Assembly: GCA_904501765.1 (NCBI GenBank)
Contig: CAJGCM010000016.1
Location: 1 to 25,057, forward strand
DNA length: 25,057 bases
Direction of reading: 5' to 3'
Origin: an uncultured Clostridia bacterium
Lineage (GTDB): Bacteria; Bacillota; Clostridia; Oscillospirales; CAG-272
The translations under genes were made by a program, and so were the position numbers. A model generated the notes under the pieces. The model did no database searches and was not told where the DNA came from. It saw only the letters and a program-made list of their open reading frames with translations. This document shows positions 14,180-21,868 of this stretch, one piece after another (the stretch's first letter is position 1; the number at the start of each line of letters is the position of its first letter).

Positions 14180-14924
14180 TAGCTCTGAACCTGCGCTGAG
14201 CGTACCCGTAATAGGTAGCATACCTCGCCTCGCACCTCTTGACGGTGAGGGAATTTCAGCATTTGCAAAGAAAAGTACCGACGATATTCCCCGCCGATTT
14301 TACGAGGGCGCTGTTTGCTCACCCGGTGATGGAGAAGAGATAAGTCTGGCTTACTCAAGACTTGCGGAGTCGGTGATTAGAGAAGTGGGCGGTGGTGTAT
14401 TAGCCGTCAGCAGCTTTATCCCCGCAGAGGGAAAGAGTACGCTCTGTGCGAATTTGGCTAACACCCTCGGAGCTTCGGGCAAACAGGTTTTACTCCTTGA
14501 ATGTGATATGCGGCTGCCATCCCTGTCGAAAATTTTCGGCATAAAGGGTGACCGTGGTCTTTCGGATATTTTAACTTCCCACACGGAGTATTCCGACTCT
14601 CTTATACTCACCCCCGAGGGGTGTTATACCGACCTTGTCCTTTGCGGCAAAATCCCAGGGGAGCATAGAGCGCTTTTGACCTCGGAGGTTATGAAAGACC
14701 TTATTTCGCACCTCAGAGCTCGGTATGACTACGTAATAATAGACACTCCACCGGTGTCGGAAATTTCCGATGCGCTGGATATATCCTATCTTGTCGATGC
14801 ATATATTTTACCGGTAAGAGTTGGGTATTCCGATATAAACTGTACCGAGAGGGCTGCGGATATGATAAGGAAGAGTGGAGGAGCTGTTCTCGGCGTGGTT
14901 ATTCTTGGAAGCGAAGAGATGTAG
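14154..14924 (+). CDS. CpsD-type BY-kinase-like protein (P-loop ATPase)
   Basis: This 256-residue cytoplasmic ATPase resembles bacterial tyrosine kinases. Walker A SFIPAEGKST is at 87-96, Walker A' LLLECDMRLP at 113-122 and Walker B YVIIDTPPV at 193-201. The usual hhhDxDxR of Walker A' reads LLLECDMR, with Glu for the first Asp. Residues 17-25 (VPVIGSIPR) match the linker that joins Wzz and kinase domains in fused BY-kinases. The protein ends at VVILGSEEM, without the tyrosine-rich tail that CpsD-type kinases normally autophosphorylate. The ATG at 14154 lies inside cpsC-like sequence with only a weak ribosome binding site, so translational coupling is likely. A shorter form with a later start cannot be excluded. 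Last gene of the operon, followed by a strong terminator. Confidence 0.82.
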   Translation: MAKARKSSNSSEPALSVPVIGSIPRLAPLDGEGISAFAKKSTDDIPRRFYEGAVCSPGDGEEISLAYSRLAESVIREVGGGVLAVSSFIPAEGKSTLCANLANTLGASGKQVLLLECDMRLPSLSKIFGIKGDRGLSDILTSHTEYSDSLILTPEGCYTDLVLCGKIPGEHRALLTSEVMKDLISHLRARYDYVIIDTPPVSEISDALDISYLVDAYILPVRVGYSDINCTERAADMIRKSGGAVLGVVILGSEEM

Positions 14925-14977
14925 CCATTCCATCGGCTTTTTCTGTAAATTCCAAAGGTCAAGCAAAGGGAAAACAA

Positions 14978-15052
14978 AATAAAAATCCGCTTGGATTTCA
15001 TTTTTCGCAGAACGGGTATTGTCTGCGGGTGAAATCCAAGCGGATTTTTATT
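14978..15052. terminator. Strong bidirectional terminator between the cpsD-like gene and mglC
   Basis: A perfect 23-bp stem (14978-15000 with 15030-15052) is flanked by A-runs and T-runs. An inner 6-bp hairpin CGCAGA/TCTGCG (15006-15011 with 15022-15027) lies in the loop. It serves the plus-strand LRR/kinase operon and the minus-strand mgl operon. Confidence 0.9.
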
Positions 15053-15070
15053 ATATCAAAAGAAGCTTCA

Positions 15071-16186
15071 TTATTTTTTCTGCAGATATTTCCTCATATC
15101 GATAGCGCAGGCGAGGAGAATTATCAAGCCCTTGATAACGTAGAGCATATTCTGGTCTACCGACAGGAAATTCAGTCCTACGAAAATTATTTGAAGCAAA
15201 AGAACTCCGATAACGATGCCGCCTATCTTTCCTGTACCACCAACAAAGGAAACTCCGCCTATAACGCAGGCAGCAATGGCATCGCTCTCATAGTTAAGCC
15301 CCGTGTAGGAAGCGCTGGAGCCTATTCTCGCTCCCTCTATAAAGCCTGTAAGACCGTAAGTTACTCCGGCTAAAATAAACACGCCTACCACAACCCAGAA
15401 AACGTTAACGCCCGAAACGTTTGCTGCCTCCTCGTTTGAGCCCACCGCAAACATATTTCTGCCGAAAACAGTTTTGTTCCAGATAATCCACATAATAACA
15501 GTAATTATAATGGAATAAAGTACGTATCTCGGCACGGCTATGCCGCCTATTCTGAATAGGGGCGCTGATATAAAGTCCGTATACGAGGAGTCAAGCCCCG
15601 AAAGAGTTTGACCGCCGTTTGAGCCTATCTGAAGATAAAGCAGGGTGATGCCGTATAAAATAAGCTGTGTCGAAAGGGTAACGATGAAGGGATGAAGCTT
15701 GAATTTTGCCACAAAAAATCCGTTGACAAGCCCCACCACTGCTCCAACCGCCATAACCGCAAGAATAACGAGCCATACGGGAAGCGGATTAAGGTTCGGG
15801 AACATTTTATTCACGTACCCCGAGCTTTGAAGAAGAGATGCGGCAATGCAGGCGGTAAGCCCAACGCAGCGCCCGGCTGAAATATCCGTACCGGTAAGCA
15901 CGATAGCTCCGCCAATACCGAGGGCTATGGGAAGACGGGCGGCAGTCAGGGAAATAATATTTAGTATAGAGCCTGCCGAGAGGAATCTCGGCTCTATAAT
16001 GGCAATAATGATTACCGCAAGTGTTATTATTATAAACATTGCGTTATTAAAAAGCGCATCTGTTATTTTTCTTCGTTTTTCTTCGGCGGGTAGCTCACGG
16101 AAGCTGTTGAATTTATCCTTTATCTGATTGCCCATTCCGTGAAATGCTCCGCCGATTTTTTCACGAAAACTTTTATTTTCACTCAT
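15071..16186 (-). CDS. mglC: Galactose/methyl-galactoside-type ABC transporter permease
   Basis: This 371-residue polytopic protein is of the sugar ABC permease family (BPD_transp_2: MglC, RbsC, XylH). A cytoplasmic N-terminal extension of about 48 residues precedes the first helix (NAMFIIITLAVIIIAIIEPRFLS). Family signatures include LTGTDISAGRCVGLTACIAA, a region before the last helices reading FGRNMFAVGSNEEAANVSGVNV, and the coupling segment YESDAIAACVIGGVSFVGGTGKIGG (split here only by the family's usual helices). It should form the membrane channel for the sugar delivered by MglB, powered by MglA. AGAGG precedes the ATG by 6 bases. It is last in the order mglB-mglA-mglC and lies 26 bases after mglA. 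Galactose rather than another sugar is inferred mainly from MglB. Confidence 0.9.
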   Translation of the reverse strand: MSENKSFREKIGGAFHGMGNQIKDKFNSFRELPAEEKRRKITDALFNNAMFIIITLAVIIIAIIEPRFLSAGSILNIISLTAARLPIALGIGGAIVLTGTDISAGRCVGLTACIAASLLQSSGYVNKMFPNLNPLPVWLVILAVMAVGAVVGLVNGFFVAKFKLHPFIVTLSTQLILYGITLLYLQIGSNGGQTLSGLDSSYTDFISAPLFRIGGIAVPRYVLYSIIITVIMWIIWNKTVFGRNMFAVGSNEEAANVSGVNVFWVVVGVFILAGVTYGLTGFIEGARIGSSASYTGLNYESDAIAACVIGGVSFVGGTGKIGGIVIGVLLLQIIFVGLNFLSVDQNMLYVIKGLIILLACAIDMRKYLQKK

Positions 16187-16212
16187 AATAAACCTCTGCT
16201 TTTGCTGCGTCT

Positions 16213-17709
16213 TTAAACGTTTTTTGTAGCCAGCCGCATAATTTCTTCCTGTGAGCAGTCGGGGCTGACCTCACCTGCAAGGCGTCCTCCGCTCATAACG
16301 AGTATTCGGTCGCATATACCGATAAGCTCGGGCATTTCCGAGGAAACAACGATAATCCCGCGCCCCTTTGCGGCAAGCTCGCCGATAAGCTTGTATATCT
16401 CGTATTTTGCCATAACGTCGATTCCTCTGGTAGGCTCGTCGAGCAGGAGCACCGCTGGCTCCGTGAGAAGCCAGCGGGAAAATATAACCTTTTGTTGGTT
16501 CCCGCCTGAAAGAGAGCGTATCTTAGTCATATCGTCAGGAGTTTTAACTTTTATTTTATCTATATATTTTCTCGTTACATCTCCGATTTTTTTGGCAGAT
16601 AAAAATATGCCGCGCTTGTATTTTTTAAGGCTTGACACCACAGTGTTTTCACGAATAGAAAGTATTCCGAAAATACCCGTAGCGCGTCTGTCCTCTGTAA
16701 CGAGGGCGAAGCCGTTTTTTATCGAATCTCGCGGTGATGAGTTGCTGACCCTTCGTCCTTCAAGATAAATTTCTCCGCTTCGCCTTTTAGCGATTCCAAA
16801 AAGATTTTCAAGAAGCTCTGTTCGCCCAGCTCCGTCAAGACCCGCAACCCCGAGAATTTCCCCCTTCTTTAAGGAGAAGCTAACGTCGGTGAGATTTGCG
16901 TATTCCGAGGAAAGCCCCTCCACACGCAAAAGTTCCTCCCCCGGGGTGTTCTGCTTCTTCGGGTATCTGTTTGAAAGCTCACGTCCAACCATCAGCTTGA
17001 TTATTCCGCCGGTTGTCAGTTCTGAAGCAGGCTTCGTTGCTATATGTCGCCCGTCCCTCATTACCGTAACGAAATCCGAGATTTTCAGTATTTCCTCCAT
17101 TTTGTGAGAAATATAAATAATAGCGCAGCCCTTCGCCTTAAGCGAGTCGATAATTCCGAAAAGTCTATTCGCTTCCTCGTCAGAAAGAGAGGAGGTTGGC
17201 TCGTCGAACACTATAACCCTTGCGCCGTAGGAAACCGCCTTTGCAATTTCAATCATCTGTCGCTTGGATATAGGAAGAGTGTTTACCTTGGCTGTGGGGT
17301 CTATTTTTATACCGAGACTGTCAAAAATTTCCTTAGTGTCCTCGAGCATTTTCTTTCGGTTAACAATAGGCAAAAGATTTGTATATCTCGGGAATCTTCC
17401 AAGCCAGAGGTTTTCTGCGACAGTGAGCTTTTCCGCCTGATTAAGCTCCTGATGCACCATAGCCACGCCGCCCTCAAGAGCCTCCTTCGGGCTTTTGAAA
17501 AAAACCTCCTCACCGTCAAGGAACACACGCCCCTCGTCCTTTTCGTAAAACCCGAAAAGACATTTCATAAGAGTGGATTTTCCGGCTCCGTTTTCTCCCA
17601 TAAGAGCGTGAGTCGTGCCACAGTCAACCCGTAGGGAAACCCCGTCAAGTGCTTTAACTCCCGGGAAGGATTTCGTAATATTTTCCATTACCAAAAGCGA
17701 GTGCGCCAT
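16213..17709 (-). CDS. mglA: Galactose/methyl-galactoside-type ABC transporter ATP-binding protein
   Basis: This 498-residue protein carries two fused ABC domains, as in MglA, RbsA and XylG. Domain 1 has Walker A GENGAGKST (38-46), a degenerate signature LPISKRQ (145-151) and Walker B VIVFDEPTSSL (165-175). Domain 2 has a degenerate Walker A GLDGAGRTE (290-298), canonical signature LSGGNQQK (400-407) and Walker B LLLDEPTRGID (421-431). This asymmetry is normal for the family: one domain hydrolyses poorly. It energises uptake of the sugar bound by MglB. GGAGA precedes the ATG at 17709 by 5 bases, and the gene starts 15 bases after the mglB stop. Confidence 0.93.
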   Translation of the reverse strand: MAHSLLVMENITKSFPGVKALDGVSLRVDCGTTHALMGENGAGKSTLMKCLFGFYEKDEGRVFLDGEEVFFKSPKEALEGGVAMVHQELNQAEKLTVAENLWLGRFPRYTNLLPIVNRKKMLEDTKEIFDSLGIKIDPTAKVNTLPISKRQMIEIAKAVSYGARVIVFDEPTSSLSDEEANRLFGIIDSLKAKGCAIIYISHKMEEILKISDFVTVMRDGRHIATKPASELTTGGIIKLMVGRELSNRYPKKQNTPGEELLRVEGLSSEYANLTDVSFSLKKGEILGVAGLDGAGRTELLENLFGIAKRRSGEIYLEGRRVSNSSPRDSIKNGFALVTEDRRATGIFGILSIRENTVVSSLKKYKRGIFLSAKKIGDVTRKYIDKIKVKTPDDMTKIRSLSGGNQQKVIFSRWLLTEPAVLLLDEPTRGIDVMAKYEIYKLIGELAAKGRGIIVVSSEMPELIGICDRILVMSGGRLAGEVSPDCSQEEIMRLATKNV

Positions 17710-17724
17710 AACAATCTCCGAATA

Positions 17725-18798
17725 TTATTTTTTATCCTCACCCTCACCCGTGTATATGGAGTAGGGAATATTTACACGGTAAGTGCCCATAACGTTGTCC
17801 TTGTCAATTCCGTCGAATTTGTCCTTACCCTCTAACATATTTGAAGCAACCTGCATCATAACCGAAGCCATTCCTTCGGCATCCTGCTTGACAGTGCCGC
17901 TCATAGCTCCCGATTTGATTTTTGCAACAGCGGCGCTTGTGGCATCAATTCCGAACACGGGTATAGTCCTGCCTCCGGCGGTATTGTATCCCGCCTCGTT
18001 AAGCGCAGAAATTGCGCCCAGCGCCATTTCGTCGTTGTTTGCAATAACAAGTTCCACCATATTTCCCGAGGATTCATTATAGGCGGAGAGTATGGTTTTC
18101 ATATAATCGTTTGCCGCCTGAGCGGACCAGTTGCCACCTTGGTCAACCAAGTAACCGCCGCTGTTAGCGGAGTCATAGAAAGTGAGAGGCTTCTTTTTTG
18201 CCTCAGCGAGAATTTTGTTGCAGTCCTCAACAGCATATTTCGTTCTTGCCTCAGCCTCCGCATTTCCTTGCTGCCCCTTGAAAAGAACGTAGCTTATTTT
18301 ACCGTCGCCGTTAATATCGTAGTCCGAGTAGTTCTTTGTAAGGAAATTGCCGATAAGCTCTCCTTGCATATGACCCGCCATTTCGTAGTCGGTTCCTATA
18401 AAGGCACATTTATCGTAGCTTTTGATAACCTCCTCGCTAACCGAGCGGTTAAAGAATATAATAGGAATATTTGCCGCCTTCGCCTTTGAAATTATGGTTT
18501 TAGCAGCATCGTCTGACCCCGTGTCAACCACGTTTACCGCAAGGAGTCTTGAGCCCTTTGCGATGGCGGTATCCACCTGCTCTGTTTGAGTTGATTGAGA
18601 GCTGTTCGCATCGTAGTTGTTATATTTAAGTCCCTTTTCCTTAAACATTTTATCCATAGCGCTGCGTACGCTTGAGATGTAAGTGTCGCTGTATGTGTAA
18701 TAAAATACCGAAATTTCTCCCTCACCCATACCTCCGCAGGAGGGGAGTAGTGAAAGCGCCAGTGTGATTAGCAGCAAAAGAGTTACAATTCTTTTCAT
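17725..18798 (-). CDS. mglB: Galactose/glucose-type substrate-binding lipoprotein
   Basis: This 357-residue lipoprotein has its signal peptide ending in LLPSC, with C21 as the lipidated residue; proline at the -2 position is less usual. The mature part is a periplasmic-binding-protein fold close to MglB. NVVDTGSDDAA (89-99), IIFFNRSV (113-120), a calcium-binding loop DINGDGKIS (161-169) with a later EAEAR segment, NWSAQAANDYM (223-233, the sugar-stacking Trp region), ANNDEMALGAISAL (253-266) and GIDATSAAVAKI (283-294) all match the galactose-binding branch. It captures galactose or glucose outside the membrane and hands it to MglC. The ATG at 18798 has AAAGGA upstream. First gene of mglBAC; only a partial promoter and a palindrome are seen upstream. 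Confidence 0.92.
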   Translation of the reverse strand: MKRIVTLLLLITLALSLLPSCGGMGEGEISVFYYTYSDTYISSVRSAMDKMFKEKGLKYNNYDANSSQSTQTEQVDTAIAKGSRLLAVNVVDTGSDDAAKTIISKAKAANIPIIFFNRSVSEEVIKSYDKCAFIGTDYEMAGHMQGELIGNFLTKNYSDYDINGDGKISYVLFKGQQGNAEAEARTKYAVEDCNKILAEAKKKPLTFYDSANSGGYLVDQGGNWSAQAANDYMKTILSAYNESSGNMVELVIANNDEMALGAISALNEAGYNTAGGRTIPVFGIDATSAAVAKIKSGAMSGTVKQDAEGMASVMMQVASNMLEGKDKFDGIDKDNVMGTYRVNIPYSIYTGEGEDKK

Positions 18799-18835
18799 AA
18801 AAAAATCCTTTCTTCCCGAATAAAGGTCGGTTGAC

Positions 18836-18852
18836 TTTATAATTTGCAAATT
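18836..18852 (-). promoter_or_regulatory. Candidate -10 and overlapping palindromic operator for mglBAC
   Basis: On the minus strand, TATAAA (18836-18841) is a plausible -10 with no recognisable -35. The perfect 12-base palindrome AATTTGCAAATT (18841-18852) abuts it in the spacer. A weak promoter with an operator-like site would suit a sugar-regulated transporter operon. No catabolite (cre) box was recognised. Confidence 0.3.
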
Positions 18853-18886
18853 TTCCCGCCTTTATACCGCAAAATCAAAAGTCCTC

Positions 18887-18915
18887 TTGAAAAACAGTCA
18901 ATATCGTGTTAAAAT
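18887..18915 (+). promoter_or_regulatory. Sigma-A promoter for the COG2509 flavoprotein gene
   Basis: -35 TTGAAA (18887-18892), a 17-base spacer and -10 TAAAAT (18910-18915). The hexamers and spacing are identical to the nnr promoter. The leader is about 20 bases. Confidence 0.75.
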
Positions 18916-18941
18916 ATAAAAAAAGAGAAAGGAGAGGCGTA

Positions 18942-20528
18942 ATGATAAAAACCGATATAACAGTTGGAATAAACTATACCGTCGATGACATAAAGGCAGC
19001 CTTGTGTCGCACTTTGCCGATTTCGACAGAAGAAATAAGGTCGGTTGAAATATGTAAAAAAACTCTGAAGCTTGGCGACGGCTCTCCTTCCTTTCGTCTG
19101 AGTGTTGCAGCGCAGCTTTCTCCCGAGCGTGAGGCGGGGCTCTTAAAAATGAAAAAAAAGGTCTCTCCTTATGAAAGACCCGAGTTTTCTGTACGCAAAT
19201 ATAAGGGAGGCGCCCGTCCCGTCGTGGTGGGAGCAGGGCCTGCAGGGCTGTTTGCAGCGCTTGTTCTGGCGGAGTCAGGCGCGCGTCCTATAATTCTTGA
19301 GAGGGGAGAGGCGGTAGAGGAAAGAGAAAAAAGAGTAAAGGGATTTTTCCTCTCGGGAATTCTCTCCGAGGAGTCAAACGTTCAGTTTGGCGAAGGGGGA
19401 GCAGGAGCTTTTTCTGACGGTAAGCTGAAGGTTGGCAGTATGGATAAATATAAATATAAGCTACTGTCCGAGTTCGTAGAGGCTGGAGCGCCGCCTGAAA
19501 TTCTTTATACCGTGGGGGCGCATTTAGGCACCGATAAGCTGCCGCAGTTAGTAAAAAGCATAAGGGAAAAGGCTAAATCCCTCGGAGCGGAATTTATATA
19601 CGGGGCAAGGCTTGTACAAATACAGACAAAGGACGGCTGTGTATGCTATGCAGTATATAAAAAAGGTGGAAAAGAGGAAAAAATACCCACTGACAAAATA
19701 ATTCTCGCGGCAGGGCATAGCGCCGCAGACGTTTTTTCTATGCTTTATTCAATGAACGTTCCAATGGTGGCAAAGGGCTTTGGCATAGGTATGCGAGTGG
19801 AGCATAAGAGAGAGCATATAGATAAGCTGATTTACGGGGCATCTGAATATTCGGGTATCCTCGGCGCAGCTTCCTATCACTTGGTCACTCACCTTAAGAG
19901 CGGGAGGAGCGTGTATAGCTTTTGCATGTGTCCCGGCGGAGTTGTCGTCCCTGCGGCAAGTGAGGGCGGAGGTGTTGTGACTAACGGCATGAGTGAGTAT
20001 GCAAGAGACGGTGAAAACTCAAATTCGGCTCTCCTTGTATCTATGACCCCTGAGGATTTTGGCAGTGATTCCCCTTTAGCAGGTATTGCATATCAGAGAA
20101 AAATCGAGCGGTTAGCCTATCTTTCGGGCGGCGGCTCATATAAAGCGCCCTTTATCGGTATGAGAGAGTTCTTAAAGGGAGAATCTCCCGTTACGGGAGG
20201 CTCCGTTACCCCCTCGTATCTTTGCGGAGTGACTGCTACCGCCGCCGAGGATTACCTTCCTGAGTGCGTTACACAGTCTTTACGGCAGGGGATTTGCGAC
20301 TTCGACGATTGGATTCCCGGCTTCATTACGGATAACGCAACCCTTACAGGCGCTGAAACCCGCTCCACCTCACCCGTGAGAGTTTTAAGGGGAGAGAACT
20401 ATCAGGCTCTTAACGTAAAGGGGCTTTATCCTGTCGGTGAGGGTGCCGGCTATGCGGGAGGTATTGTGTCAAGCGGGGTTGATGGGATAAGATGCGCCGA
20501 GGCGATTGTGTGCGAAGGCGGAATATGA
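18942..20528 (+). CDS. FAD-dependent dehydrogenase-like flavoprotein (COG2509 type)
   Basis: This 528-residue protein has an N-terminal domain of about 90 residues, then the FAD-binding Rossmann motif RPVVVGAGPAGLFAALVLAE (92-111) with the acidic end of the second strand (ILERG). The stretch NVQFGEGGAGAFSDGKLKVG (146-165) and the C-terminal FAD-contact region YPVGEGAGYAGGIVSSGVDG are hallmarks of the widespread but uncharacterised COG2509 family. Substrate and electron acceptor are unknown. An oxidoreductase role is inferred from the fold only. The ATG at 18942 has AAAGGAG 7 bases upstream. It is monocistronic, divergent from mglB, and ends at a perfect bidirectional terminator. Confidence 0.85.
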   Translation: MIKTDITVGINYTVDDIKAALCRTLPISTEEIRSVEICKKTLKLGDGSPSFRLSVAAQLSPEREAGLLKMKKKVSPYERPEFSVRKYKGGARPVVVGAGPAGLFAALVLAESGARPIILERGEAVEEREKRVKGFFLSGILSEESNVQFGEGGAGAFSDGKLKVGSMDKYKYKLLSEFVEAGAPPEILYTVGAHLGTDKLPQLVKSIREKAKSLGAEFIYGARLVQIQTKDGCVCYAVYKKGGKEEKIPTDKIILAAGHSAADVFSMLYSMNVPMVAKGFGIGMRVEHKREHIDKLIYGASEYSGILGAASYHLVTHLKSGRSVYSFCMCPGGVVVPAASEGGGVVTNGMSEYARDGENSNSALLVSMTPEDFGSDSPLAGIAYQRKIERLAYLSGGGSYKAPFIGMREFLKGESPVTGGSVTPSYLCGVTATAAEDYLPECVTQSLRQGICDFDDWIPGFITDNATLTGAETRSTSPVRVLRGENYQALNVKGLYPVGEGAGYAGGIVSSGVDGIRCAEAIVCEGGI

Positions 20529-20589
20529 CCTTTTGCGTTGTACGATAATATCTAATGTAATGAAATTTTCTACACTGCTTTTGGCAGTG

Positions 20590-20628
20590 AAAAAGAGAAC
20601 CGCAGAGCTAATCTGCGGTTCTCTTTTT
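20590..20628. terminator. Bidirectional terminator between the flavoprotein gene and the M29 peptidase gene
   Basis: A perfect 17-bp stem (20590-20606 with 20612-20628) with a 5-base loop, starting in an A-run and ending in a T-run. It lies between convergent genes. Confidence 0.9.
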
Positions 20629-20631
20629 ATT

Positions 20632-21855
20632 TTATATAGCCCATTCTCCGTTCTTGAAAATGACCGTTTCGCCACCGTCCTCGGAAATTCCCGTGATACA
20701 GAGGTCTTCTGTTCCTATCATAAAGTCAACGTGAGTTACCGAATCGTTGATTCCAAGGGCGTGAGCTTCCTCGTCAGTGTATTTCTCGTAGTCACGAAGA
20801 ACACCTGTGAAGCCCATTCCCAAAGCAAGATGGCAAACTGCGTTTTCGTCGTAAAGAGTGCTGTAGAACAGTACGCCGCTTCTTCTTATAGGAGAGGAGT
20901 AGGGAACGAGTGCGCATTCGCCAAGGAAGGCTGCTCCCTCGTCGCTTTCAATAATCTCCTTAAGCATATCAGCTCCCACACGAGCACCGCTCTCAACAGC
21001 GCGTCCGCCTTCAAATCTTATGAAGAAATCCTCTATAAGCTGACCGCCGTAGGAAAGAGGCATAGAGGAATAAACAATACCCTCGGCCTCTCCGGATTTA
21101 GGAGATGTAAATACCTCCTCTGTTGGAATATTGGGGTTGAAATAAACACCGCGCTGTGTCTTTTCGCCGCCTGCCATAAAGGTTGCCTCGGGAATAAGAC
21201 CAACCTTAAGGTCGGTACCGTTGCCTGCCTTATAAACCAGGCTTCTTAAGTTAAGAGAGTTGAGCTTTTCGCACTTATCACTAAGATTTGCGTTATGCTC
21301 ACGCCAAGCGGCAATAGGGTCGCGGTCAACTCTTGAAACGTCAAGAATAACCTCCCAAAGCTTTTCAACAGCAGCCTTCGGCTTCAGCTCGGGGAATACT
21401 TTCTTTGCCCAGCCCTCACCGGGAACGCCGGCAATGCACCACTGATATCTGTTTTCCATTCTTCTTCGTATAGGCTTGATAGCCTTGGCACGCGCCGCTC
21501 TCGCCTTTGCATATTTGCTCTGGTCAACTCCCGCAAGTCCGTCAGGGTCTTCTGATGTCAGGTAAATTTTTGCAGGAAGAACCTCTGCCTGGCGCTCCCA
21601 CTTTCCTATCTGCCAGTCTTCAAGTGTTGAGAGAGTTTCGTCTGAGCAGTATTTTACGTGGAGGGCTTCAAGAGGCTGATAGGAGAAATCAACGGAAACC
21701 TTCTTAGCTCCCAGCTTGTAGCATTCCTCTACTAAAAGCTTTACAAATTCAGGCTGGTCAAGCTCTGCGTTGATTATTACCTCCTGACCGCGCTTTACAG
21801 CGGCGCCTACCTTTGCGATAAGCCTTGCGTATCTTTTAAGTCTTGTCTTGTTCAT
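20632..21855 (-). CDS. M29-family aminopeptidase (AmpS/PepS type)
   Basis: This 407-residue cytoplasmic metallopeptidase is of normal length for M29. The dinuclear-metal ligands are recognisable: glutamate in NIPTEEVF (E246 or E247), E313 in FLGECALVP, H342 in ENAVCHLALG, and H375 with D377 in DSVTHVDFMIG. Y331 in VLFYSTLYDE is at the family's conserved catalytic tyrosine position. Such enzymes remove N-terminal residues from peptides. AAAGG precedes the ATG at 21855. The gene begins 13 bases after the PepD stop and is surely cotranscribed with it; together they would complete peptide breakdown to amino acids. Confidence 0.92.
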   Translation of the reverse strand: MNKTRLKRYARLIAKVGAAVKRGQEVIINAELDQPEFVKLLVEECYKLGAKKVSVDFSYQPLEALHVKYCSDETLSTLEDWQIGKWERQAEVLPAKIYLTSEDPDGLAGVDQSKYAKARAARAKAIKPIRRRMENRYQWCIAGVPGEGWAKKVFPELKPKAAVEKLWEVILDVSRVDRDPIAAWREHNANLSDKCEKLNSLNLRSLVYKAGNGTDLKVGLIPEATFMAGGEKTQRGVYFNPNIPTEEVFTSPKSGEAEGIVYSSMPLSYGGQLIEDFFIRFEGGRAVESGARVGADMLKEIIESDEGAAFLGECALVPYSSPIRRSGVLFYSTLYDENAVCHLALGMGFTGVLRDYEKYTDEEAHALGINDSVTHVDFMIGTEDLCITGISEDGGETVIFKNGEWAI

Positions 21856-21868
21856 ATATTAGCCTTTC

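Noticed and set aside
14150..14182. Programmed frameshift joining the cpsC-like and cpsD-like genes
   Set aside because: The step needed is +1 (or -2) and no convincing slippery heptamer with a downstream structure is seen; ordinary overlap with coupled reinitiation is simpler.
17044..17634. 196-codon plus-strand open frame over mglA
   Set aside because: It is antisense to a canonical ABC ATPase gene, with no start signal and no domain.
20506..21249. 247-codon plus-strand open frame over the M29 peptidase gene
   Set aside because: It runs through the bidirectional terminator and antisense to conserved metal-ligand regions; no domain and no ribosome binding site.
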